DNA of 64,000 nt from positions 18,345 to 82,344 of the forward strand of contig SWDT01000106.1 in NCBI GenBank assembly GCA_009193035.1, written 5' to 3'. Made by a program: the position numbers and the translations under genes. This DNA comes from Halicephalobus mephisto (Eukaryota > Nematoda > Chromadorea > Rhabditida > Panagrolaimidae). The notes beneath the pieces were generated by a model. It worked only from the letters and a program-made list of their open reading frames with translations, had not been told where the DNA came from and did not search any database. Shown piece by piece: positions 11,607 to 21,250 of this stretch; within the stretch, counting starts at the first letter, position 1, and every line of letters starts with the position of its first letter.

Positions 11607-13405
11607 TTAAATCGTTTCTGAAAAGCTTTTTAAAAACTCATCTCTATGTAAAATATTACTTGTCAATATTATTAACCTAAAATTATTGTTTTGGGCAAAT
11701 TGTCGGAGAGCGGCGATTTCAGCAAACGAGACGCCGCCGATGAAGCAGACTAGGACGGCTTTCTTGATCCTTGAATCCAGTTTCGCCGGATTTGGAGTGG
11801 AGGAAATAGGAATATCTGGTCCTAGGGCCTTCTGGAGTTTTGATTGGTTCCATCCATCTACCGTATTCATTGATAAAATTTGGACAATTAAAGGCAGGTA
11901 GGCGTCGCTGAAAACGTAACTCGGCTTCGTCGCCGTCTTCGCGTCGAATGGCGCTTCAGAATCCACAGTAAGATTCATATTCTTCACAACTTGAGCGAAA
12001 GAGTTCTTCCCTGTCCCAGGAATGATGTTTCTGACTGGATTCAAATTAATCGGAGTCGTTTTTTCCGTCAGTAATCCGTTCAATTGAAGTCCGAGAAGAA
12101 CTGGCAGATACTCGTAGCCGCAGGCGTGCAGGAAACGATCTCGGAAGTTCCTAAAGTGCTTCGAGGACAACCCATCTTCACAAATTGACCAAAGACAAGC
12201 TAATTGCAAAATCTGCCAAGGATTTCCTTGACGGATTAAGGCTAGCTCCAGATGCTTCATGACGTCCTTCGAATCGGCTTCTTTCCTGATTATCAAATGT
12301 TCCATGTTGAGCCGATCAGCTGCTCCTTTGTTCGTTTCCAATAAAACTTCACAAGCACAAATATGGAGTTCCAAAAGTTTGTGATTCTGCTTCAGTTCTC
12401 TCAGTTCGTTGGACACGAAATTTCTGACTTCTTCGACCTTGTTCAAGCCTTAAAAATTAAAATCCATATATAAATTTTCCTTAAGAACCTACTTGAAGCC
12501 TTGTCGAAGCTGTTCTGGAGACTTTTGGCCTTGGCCGAGAGAAAAGGGAAAACCTGGGTTATGTGTCGGTTTCTGACGGTCCCAAAAATTGAATCAGAGT
12601 TGCTCAAAGAAACCACGTTTTTTCCGGACGATTTCTGCTTCAGTTTGGCGTTGACTTGTTCTCCGAAAGTTATCTTCCCGCAAGAATAGGCAAAAACGTC
12701 GTTTAGCATGCTTTCGTACGTCAATCCGGTCATCAGAACACTCGCCAAATCGGATTTTCTGTCGAACAGAAACATGTGGGATATTGGTTGATTCGCGGTC
12801 GCCGCTGGCTCTCCTTGATCCTCAAAAACGGTTTTCAAAATAGATCGGCATTCCGAAGCCGCTTTTCCGATGGCAAATTGGTTAGGAATGAAGCCGTATA
12901 AAGACTGGAGTTGCCAGATCCCCTTCGCTAGAGCTTGATAGTCCACCTTCGACATGTCCTGAGGCAATTCCAAACTTAACAAATCCGATTCCAACGGGAT
13001 AAAGGACAAATTCAATTGGAAAAAATTAACAAGACCAAAAACGCCCTGTTTTTCGAACTCCAACTCGCAGACGGACTGTCTTCTGTCGACGAATATGACG
13101 CAGTAAATCCTCTCTGGTTCGGCTTTGATCAACTCACAAATCTTCCTGACAGTTGCCAATCTTGGTCTGACCATGAACACTCTGTTGGATACCGTAGGAT
13201 CCCAGGAAACAACCCTGTCGAAATGGAACTGCTGGACTTTTTTACAGTTGTGTTCATATAAAAGCGACATGTTTCCGATTTTGTCCAGCGGCCTCATCAA
13301 AGACTGCTCCACCACCAGCTCCTTCGACCCGATTATGGATTCTAAAACGTGTATCAGCTCCCATTTCGTCAATTGAACGAGCATCGAAAAATCGAAATCG
13401 TCCAT
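11607..13405 (-). CDS. VPS33B: Vacuolar protein sorting protein 33B (Sec1/Munc18 family)
   Basis: SM-family protein that chaperones SNARE assembly; VPS33B pairs with VIPAS39/SPE-39 in endosomal and lysosome-related traffic. Two exons: 13405-12493 and 12448-11607, joined through donor GTAGGT and acceptor TTTAAG, giving 584 aa (human about 617). Family signatures run from end to end: 'VFMVRPRLATVRKICELIKA', 'VIFVDRRQSVCELEFEKQGV', 'MFLFDRKSDLASVLMTGLTY', 'CGKITFGEQVNAKL', 'RNRHITQVFPFLSAKAKSLQ', 'FVSNELRELKQNHKLLELHI' and the C-terminal 'VCFIGGVSFAEIAALRQFA'. The last two and the 'CGxxxFG' element fit the 33B branch better than 33A. A 49-nt intron (13460-13412) may lie in the 5' UTR, or TTGCAG at 13412 may take a spliced leader. 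Divergent from the TANGO1-like gene. Confidence 0.93.
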
Positions 13406-14139
13406 CGTTATCTGCAATTTAAAAATTTTTTAAAATACATATAAATCAACTTAAACTTACAGTTTTTACAATTTATACAGTTAGCACACATCAAGTTCTG
13501 GCAAATAAATATAAATAATTCAGAAAATTTTAAAAATTCATTGATTAAAACCCGCAAGAAAAAAATCAAAGTTCATCGTCGGAATCGAAAAAGCCAAACA
13601 AAACTCTTTCCGAGGGTTCTTAGCGCGATTTTCCGGATTTGCCACGGCAGCAAACGGATTCCTTGGCCAGGCTCCGAAGACGTTGATGAATTTAAAATCG
13701 AAATTCGTTTTTTGTGCACGTTCGTTTTCGTGATTATTGATTGATTTCGTAATTATTAGGTCACTATGACCATGCACAATGTTTTAGAATTATTTTTGCA
13801 TAAATTCTGATTTTAAAAATTAAAAAATTAATGTTTTTTACACTTGTGGATTTTTGAAGAAATTTATTTTTTAAATTTTATATAAAAAACGGGTTTTTTG
13901 GACTTAACGGGGAAATTGGTGTGATTTGGTTTAGTGCGACGTCAGATTGCGACGCACAGACACTATCCAGCGAGGAACTCGAGCGAGATCAGCGCACTTG
14001 GTCATTTTTCAACCTTGCTTCGTTGGAACCTTTTAAAATTCAAAATTAACTGTCTTCAATTAAATCATCCGTGGGAAAATCGGAAATATTTATATATTGA
14101 TCGGGAATTTTCAGGGTTTCACTTTATTCATGCCTAAAA
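13406..14139. promoter_or_regulatory. Divergent intergenic region VPS33B / TANGO1-like
   Basis: 734 bp between divergent starts. A higher-GC block at 13540-13740 is open on the minus strand (about 80 codons, including 'NVFGAWPRNPFAAVANPENR') but has no ATG in frame and no good splice acceptor, so I do not call it a gene. It may be an unrecognised exon or a promoter island. A second island at 13930-14030 contains GTGCGACGTCAGATTGCGAC with a CRE-like GACGTCA core. Confidence 0.4.
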
Positions 14140-17100
14140 ATGCTAACGTATTTATTGGTAAGTTGTCGATATATGAGTTCTTATTTTTTATTTTTATTTT
14201 TTTAGGTATTAATCTATATTCCATTGTTTGTAAACGCTAACGCTGCACCCACGAAGCTATGTGCAGACGAAAAATGTTCCCAGAAGCTTTTTTCGACGAC
14301 TGCGGTCCGGATCTACGGAGCTACCCACGGTGATTTCCTGAGTTTGAAGGAAAACGAAACAATCGACGTTTACGCCATCAAAATGAGCAACAGACCGGAC
14401 ATTATCGAAGGAATGGTAAGTTTATATAAAATAAAACTAATTTTCTTGAATTTTTAAATTTATTTCTTTAATTTTCTGAGTTTTTTTAAATTTATTTCTT
14501 TAATTTTTTAATTTTTCGATTAATTTCTTTAATTTTAAACTTTATTTTTTGAAGTTTTCAAAGTTTATTTTCTTTATTTTTTAGGTTTTTTAAATTAATG
14601 TCTTCAAATTTTGAATATTTTCATATATGTATTTTGAATTCCTGTACTTTTTCAGAATTCTGAAGGGAAACGAGGATTGCTGTATCTCAATTTTGTGGAT
14701 AGATTAGGATACATCTTCTATCTTATGCAAGTCGTCGAGGACAACGTTGAGATGTACGAAGTGAAGCAGACTCTGTCTCCTGGGGAAACGGCACTCGTGA
14801 AGAAGAGAAACGCGAATCCTTATCTGTGGAGAGACTACAATGTTCAAAGAAAACTGCAGAACGAAGTCGAATTCAAAGATATCCCTATGCTTCCAGATCC
14901 GGAAGAAAAGAAAAAAGGACATCATCATCATCATCATGGACATGACCATCATCATCATCATCACGATCATGATCACGATCATAGTCATGAAGAGATTAAA
15001 GCTTCGGAAGAAGGACAGAAACCGGAAGTGGTTCCTACCATAGATCCGCTCAAGAAGATATCTTTGCAAGCCATGAAGGAAGCTCAGAAACTCGCCCCAG
15101 AAGCGACCCCTACCCCTCCTACTGTAGCTCCCCCTTCCCCTGTGGAATCTCCTCCTCCGGCTGGGTCTGAAAATAACATCGAAGATGAACTTGTAAATAC
15201 TATTGAGAAAACTTTAGAAAATACGAAAATTTCCCCTGATATTGTGAATTCTATCATCGAAGAAACAGCCAAAAATTCCCAAGAAATCGTTCCAGAAGAT
15301 CCGAAACCTTCAGAAATCAAGGATAATGTAGAAAATTTATATCAAGAAGTAACAATGCCTCCGGTAGAAGCCACGACGATTCCGGATCCGATGACAACGA
15401 CGGATAGAGATGAAACGGCTGTTCCGACTACTGCACCGGTAATGGCAGTTACAGAACCTCTAGAAGTTAAGGAAAATCAGATTCCTCCATTGGAACAGTT
15501 GATTACTCCAGCTCCTGAAGTTCAACCAGAATCTCAGGAATTACCAAATTTAGAAGCTCCAACAACTCCAGTTCCGGTCGTTGAAGAAGTTCCTACTGCT
15601 CAGGATACTGTAACTAAAGAAGTCCCTACTGCTCAGGATACTGTAATTAAAGAAATTCCTATTCGGAATACTGTGGCTGAAGAACCTTCTACTGCTCAAG
15701 ATACTGTAATTAAAGAAGTTCCTACTGCTCAGGATACTGTAATTAAAGAAATTCCTATTCGGAATACTGTGGCTGAAGAACCTTCTACTGCTCAAGATAC
15801 TGTAATTAAAGAAGTTCCTACTGCTCAGGATACTGTAACTGAAGAAGTTCCTACTCGGGATACTGTAGCTGAAGAACCTCCTACTACTCCGGCTCCAGTG
15901 GTCGAAGAACCCCCTATTGCTCTGGCCTCTGCTGAAATTCCAGCATCTACTGTACCTTCAGTTGTCGAAGAAAAACAAATTGATCCATCGTCGGAGGAAG
16001 TAAAGAAAACTTCTGTTTTACAAGAAGAAATTAAAGAAATAAAAACCGGAAATAAGGTTGGTTTGATTTTGGGAATTTTGATGAGGAAAAACGCGAGTCG
16101 AAAAATGTTTGCAGTTTGCGACTTCCATTTGTTTTGCATTTTGTCGATTGTTATGATCGATCGGGATTTTTAAGTTTCATTTTGACGAAGTAAAATTTTT
16201 CGAAAAAATTTGCGCAATTTTTTGTAATTTAAGAAATTTTGGTTAAATTTCTGTGGAAATTAAATATTTTATTCGAAAAATTAGGAAATTTTTGATTAAT
16301 TCTTGGTTTTTTAAATTTTACAAAGAAAAATAAAAAAATTTTAATTTTAAAATTCATAAAATGCTTTATTTATTGATTTTATTTGAAAATTTATGAATTT
16401 TTGTTTTTTTTATATATTTAAGAAGATTTAAGAAATTTGACCAATTTTTCATTGAAAAATCGCGAAAATTTTGATTGATTTTGTTCAAAAAATTTTCGGA
16501 AGTTAGGTCATCAGATTTTTGTAAAAAAATCGGAAAAGTTTGATTGATTTTATTTTAAAAATTTATGAATTTTGATCAATTTTATAAAATTTTTTATTAT
16601 TTTATAAATTTTATAAAAAATTTATGAATTTTGATCAATTTTATAAAATTTTTTATTATTTTATTAATTTTATAAAAAATTTATGAATTTTGATTAATTA
16701 ATATTTTTTAAAGAAATTCGCAGAATTTTGATCAGTTTTTTTTCGATAAAATGGAAATTTTTTATTAATTTTATTTTTGAAAAATTCATAGAATTTTTGA
16801 TTGATTTAATATTTATTAAAATTAGAAAAGTTTGGTCAGTTTTATTTGGAAAAATCTAAAATTTTTGGTTTTTATTTTAGTTTGGAAATTGATATATGGA
16901 ATTTTTTGTTTTTTATATATGAAATGATTTTAATTGTTTTCAGATGAACGGGTATTGTTATGATGACGATTGTTCCACGAATTCTGAAAATCCAAATGGT
17001 TCTGAAACAACGGGATTCGTGGCAACGAATATCCGGCCCATTGCTAAATCCGTAGCTTATGCTATTCGATCAACGTCGTTTTATCCTGTGAATGAGTTTG

Positions 17101-20100
17101 ATGATACTGGGATATTTGTTTTATTATTTTTTGGATTTACTTTTGTACTTTATTTGTTTAATTGGTTTTTCCAAGATGGAGGTAAGTTTTTTGATATATG
17201 AATATTTTAAAATTGTTGATTTTTAGGTAAAAAAGATATTCTTGACAGAAGAGCTCTTCATGATGCTTTGACGAGAATTAAGGAACAACAGGTCCAGATA
17301 GAGCAATTGAGGAAAAACGCGGCTGATCCTCAAATTATGGCACAATATACAGGTCAAATAGAAAAATTACGAAATGATTACATGAATTTAAAACAAGAAA
17401 ATGACAAACTTAATTACTCGTATGGATTTTTTGAATTTTTTTATTTTATTGATTTTTGTATTTTAGAATTCAACAGAAACAAACAGAATTTTCGGAAATT
17501 GCACAAGAAAAAAATCGATTACAATCAGATTTTCAACAAATTTCAACAGAAAAAAGTGGTCTTGAAAGAGAATATGATAATGTTGTTCAAAAACATAAGG
17601 TTAGTTGTGAAATTTTTAATTTTAAGTATTTTGTAATTTAAAAATGATATATAATTTTTTGGAATTTTTGATTTTTTTTATGTAATCAGAAAGTTAAAGT
17701 AGAAAAATGGTAAATTTGGCAATTGGATCTTGGGATTTTTAAAAATAATTTTTGAATTTTTTGATTTTTTAAATTTTTTTGCACAAAAGTGGAGATTTTT
17801 ATAAAAGTAGAAAAATGGTAAATTTGGTAATTTAAAATTAATTTTGTTTAAATTTTAGTTTTTTAGAAATTTGAATTTATTTTAGAAAATTTTAGATTTT
17901 TGTGATAATTACTAATGTGTTTTTTATTTTTCAGGAAGTTTCTGAAGAGTTAAGAATGGTTAGGACTCAATTGACAGAAGCAAATGAACGTCAAGCAACT
18001 TCGGTTTCTGAAATTCAGGATTTGAGGAAGACTATTAATGAATTAGAAAATAATCTTCACGATACAGAAAGCAACAGTTCGAATTTGAAGATTAAATTAG
18101 ATGCTGCTAATGAGAAAATTGAAGATTTGGAAAAACAACTAAGAAACAGAAAAAAGACAGAAGAAGAATACATCGAGGTTATTGAAGAACTTCAGAAAAA
18201 AATAGCTAATGTAGAACAAAAACCAACAATGAATCAGGCTAAAGTTGAGTCTGTTGGTAGTGGAGAATCTAATGCTTCTAATGGATGGTCGGACATGGAT
18301 TTGGGAGATTTGGATGTTCCAGAAGAAAAACAAATTGAAGAAGAACCAGTAGCGAAGAAACCGGTAAAAGTTGCGACTCTTGGAAAGAAAAATAAAAAAG
18401 AAATATCTCCTGAACAAGAAAGAAAGATTTCGAAAGGATCATCGGATATTATGGAAGTTGTAAGTTTGAGAAAAGAATTAAAAAGTTTGGAAGTTGAAAG
18501 AGATGAATTAAAACGTGAATTAAAAAATGAACAAAAAACAAAAGAATTAATAGAAATGGAAATAGATCAATTAAAAAAGAATTTGGCAGAAAAAAAAGCA
18601 GATCTTGAAAGAACAGCAACGGATAAGGATTACTTCAGAACTCAATCAGAAACTTTACAACAAAAATTGGAAGAAGCGAGTTATAAAATAGAAAAACTTC
18701 AACAAGATAAAGAAAAAATGTTTGATTTGGAAAAAGAAATAATCAAACTTTCCGGAGAACGAAGTGAAGCTTCAATTAAAATAAAAGAATTAGAAAAACA
18801 ATTAAATAAAGCAGAAGAAGATAACAAAAAAATAGAATTGAGATTCTTTTCTGAACAAAGAAGACTACAAAGTCATATATTGAATTTGGAAAATAAGGCT
18901 TTAATGGCAAATGTACATGATGGTATTGGATCTGGTAATTCGTCAGATAGAGATTATTCATTAATGGGAACGAATAATGGACAAAGTAATAATGAAATTA
19001 GAAGTTTATGGACGGATGTGGATGCGGAAACGTCGTTTGATGAGTGAGTTTTGATTTTTTGAAGGAAAGGGAATTGTTGTGGAGATAGTTGTGGTTTTTT
19101 GGGACATTTAGTAGTAGTACAATGGAATCTCGATATAACGCACCCAGGCTATAAGGTATGATTTCAGTATGTTAGTTTGGTCCGCGTACAAATTTGCGGG
19201 AATTTAAGGAATTTTAGTCATATTCGACCCTCGATAAAAGACACCCCACGATATAAAGCACGATTTGTCCGGTCTCTTGAAGGTGCCTTATATCGAGATT
19301 CCACTGTAGTTTGGTGTGCAATTATTAGTTATTGAGGGTTTTAGATTTTGATATGGGAATTATACAATTTCAAAATCGACTTTTAATTCTTAAATTTTAA
19401 AAGATTATGAAATCACGTAAAATTAAAAATTGAGTTATTCTGGTTTTTATTGAATTCTGGAAAGTATTTTCTCGATTATTTTATGTAATTTTAATTTTTA
19501 TAATTTATGGTTGATTTCGAAATGATCATTGAATAGAATTAAAATTATAGGTTTTTTTAGTTTCTAAAAAGTTTCGGAATTTCTTTTTGAGGTAATTTTA
19601 TAAAAAACTTAAGTTGTATTGAAATTCTGGGGAATTTCGGAACGTAATTAAAATTTTAGAAATTTCGAAGAATTTTAAAAGAAATTTATTTTCAAGTTTC
19701 TATAATAGTATGATTGATATTTGTATTTTTAGTGGTTTGATTCCATCGGATCATCGTCGGAAATCAAGAGGATTTTATGATCAAATTCCATCAGGAAGAA
19801 GATCTGCAGGAAGAGATACTCAAAGACGTCGTTCAAGAAGTGCAGGAAGGAATAGAGGATCAGGAGTATCTTCTCCTAATTTTTTGCCACAACCATTTAG
19901 CCATAATTCTTCAAGAGCTTCGCCGATGAATGCTTATGATAGACATTCAGAACATAGATCTTCTAAGAGAATTTCTCGTGGAGGTCATCAAACAAATGCT
20001 CTTTATTATTCGTCGGATGGATCTAATGGACTTTCTCCACCACCGGAAATGCCATCTCAGTCGGGAATTGCTCCTACGGCTGTTCTGTTGCATAAACCTA

Positions 20101-20114
20101 CACCGAGAACGTGA
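14140..20114 (+). CDS. TANGO1/MIA3-like ER exit-site cargo receptor
   Basis: TANGO1 spans the ER membrane at exit sites, binds bulky cargo or its chaperones with a lumenal SH3-like domain and recruits COPII through its cytosolic side. Exons: 14140-14157, 14206-14415, 14656-16056, 16944-17181, 17227-17419, 17467-17599, 17935-19043, 19733-20114; 1227 aa, all in phase. Residues 1-22 are a signal peptide split by the first intron. The SH3-like MIA domain (about 25-110) runs from 'KLCADEKCSQKL' to 'RLGYIFYLMQVVED'. A His-rich metal-binding-like stretch follows at about 165-188, then an acidic Pro/Thr-rich lumenal region with tandem repeats, one membrane segment (about 600-619, 'IFVLLFFGFTFVLYLFNWFF'), a long coiled coil (about 625-1070) and an Arg/Ser- and Pro-rich tail with a PPP site (about 1202), the kind of motif that binds Sec23. 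Order and topology fit TANGO1; the coiled coil also fits cTAGE5. Confidence 0.82.
15580..15860 (+). repeat. In-frame tandem repeats in the lumenal domain of the TANGO1-like gene
   Basis: Units coding EVPTAQDTVIK and EIPIRNTVAEEPSTAQDTVI alternate; a 96-nt (32-aa) block is present twice nearly without change and then decays. Unit length stays a multiple of three, so the frame is kept. Copy number is likely variable between individuals. Confidence 0.9.
19078..19525 (+). repeat. Intronic duplicate copy B (carries a MITE)
   Basis: Lies in the last intron of the TANGO1-like gene (19044-19732). Apart from the 187-bp insertion at 19120-19306 it is a reverse-oriented match to 9320-9600 in the Bfr1-like gene. 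Confidence 0.85.
19120..19306. mobile_element. Pogo/Tigger-like MITE, 187 bp, TA target duplication
   Basis: Terminal inverted repeats of about 25 bp: left end CAATGGAATCTCGATATAAC, right end read inward CAGTGGAATCTCGATATAAG, both followed by GCACC; two mismatches. The element is flanked on both sides by TA (19118-19119 and 19307-19308). The CAGTGG ends with the TCGATA core resemble pogo/Tigger elements. It has no coding capacity. The related intron copy at 9320-9600 preserves the uninterrupted AGTAGTAGTTTGG target. Confidence 0.88.
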
Positions 20115-21250
20115 ACGAAACGAGTTTTTTTGGATTGTGTGAAATGATGCTATTTATAAGATCATTTTTTGTGCAAGAAATTTTCGATTAAACGGGATTT
20201 TTTCTTGATTTTTGGAAAAAATTGAAAAAGATGGTAGTGATTTTTGGTTGGTGGAAGGATTGGTGGATGAGGGGGAGGTTATTTATGGAAGAATTAAGGG
20301 TTTATTTATGGAAGAATTAAGGGTTTATTTATGGAAGGTGATTGACAAGGGAGTTTGGGGGTTCGTTTTGAGGAGGTTGGGGTTTTTCGTTGTAAGACAT
20401 GATTTTGGTCTATGATGTAATTCCGAAAATTCAGATATCAAGTTTTATCAATTTAGTAAAGATAGATTTTTGAAAATACAAAAATCCACAAATGTCGTTT
20501 CAGCACGAAAAGTTCAAATTTCAATCCCGAATTCTGACGGTCAACTTTGATTTTGAACTTTGAATTCGAATTTTGAATACCAACTTGGATTTCAAATTCT
20601 GTATCAACTTTGACCATTAATTTGGTTTTTGAATATTTCGACTTTGAATTTTGATTTTAAACTTTGATTTCAAATTCTGTATCAACTTTGAATTTGAATT
20701 CTGTTAATTTTGATTTTGAACTTTGAATTCGAATTTTGATGGTTAACTTTGATTTCAACCTCAAATTCTGACCATTAATTTTGATTCTGAATATTTCGAC
20801 TTCGAATTTTGAATATCAACTTTGATTTTAAATTCTGTATCAGCTTCGACTTTGAATTCTGTTAATTTTGATTTTGAACTTTGAATTCGAATTTTGAATA
20901 TTAACTTTGATTTCAAATTCTGTATCAACTTTGACTTTGAACTCTGGTAATTTTGATTTTAAACTTTGAATTCGAATTTTGAATATTAACTTTGATTTCA
21001 AATTCTGTATCAGCTTCGACTTTGAACTCTGGTAATTTTGATTTTGAACTTCTACCTCAAATTTTGACTGTCAACTTCGACCTCGTACTCTGATCCTCAA
21101 CCTCGATGATACGGATCATTTATCAAAAATGTCAAATTCGATGTGAAATTAACTTTTTATTCAACTTTAAAGCTGGGCTTTAAAATGCTCAAATTAATCC
21201 TTAGAGATGCGGAATGTTTGAAAGACATCTAGGGATATTGCACGTTATCG
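20115..21250. other. Convergent intergenic region with G-rich block and degenerate tandem repeat
   Basis: ATTAAA at 20187 may be the poly(A) signal of the TANGO1-like gene. 20233-20400 is G-rich on the plus strand, with a direct 27-bp repeat (GGAAGAATTAAGGGTTTATT...). 20520-21110 is a degenerate tandem array built on TTTGATTTTGAACTTTGAAT and TTTCAAATTCTGTATCAACT. TTTATT at 21156-21161 is the likely minus-strand poly(A) signal of the next gene. Confidence 0.6.

Noticed and set aside
13538..13777. Minus-strand open frame in the VPS33B/TANGO1-like spacer
   Set aside because: It opens with GTG, not ATG, has no convincing splice acceptor and no recognised family. Kept only as an unexplained GC-richer block.
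14704..15069. Minus-strand ORF rich in Met/Ile
   Set aside because: It is the antisense of the His-rich CAT repeat in the TANGO1-like exon.
15550..15795. Minus-strand Ser/Phe/Arg repeat ORF
   Set aside because: Antisense shadow of the in-frame tandem repeats.
17902..17934. Upstream ATG for the long coiled-coil ORF
   Set aside because: It lies in an intron; TTTTCAG at 17934 is the acceptor and continues the frame from 17599.
19041..19047. TGA after 'TSFDE' as the stop codon of the TANGO1-like gene
   Set aside because: The sequence GA|GTGAGT is a strong donor and joins in phase to 19733, adding an Arg/Ser/Pro-rich tail expected for the family.
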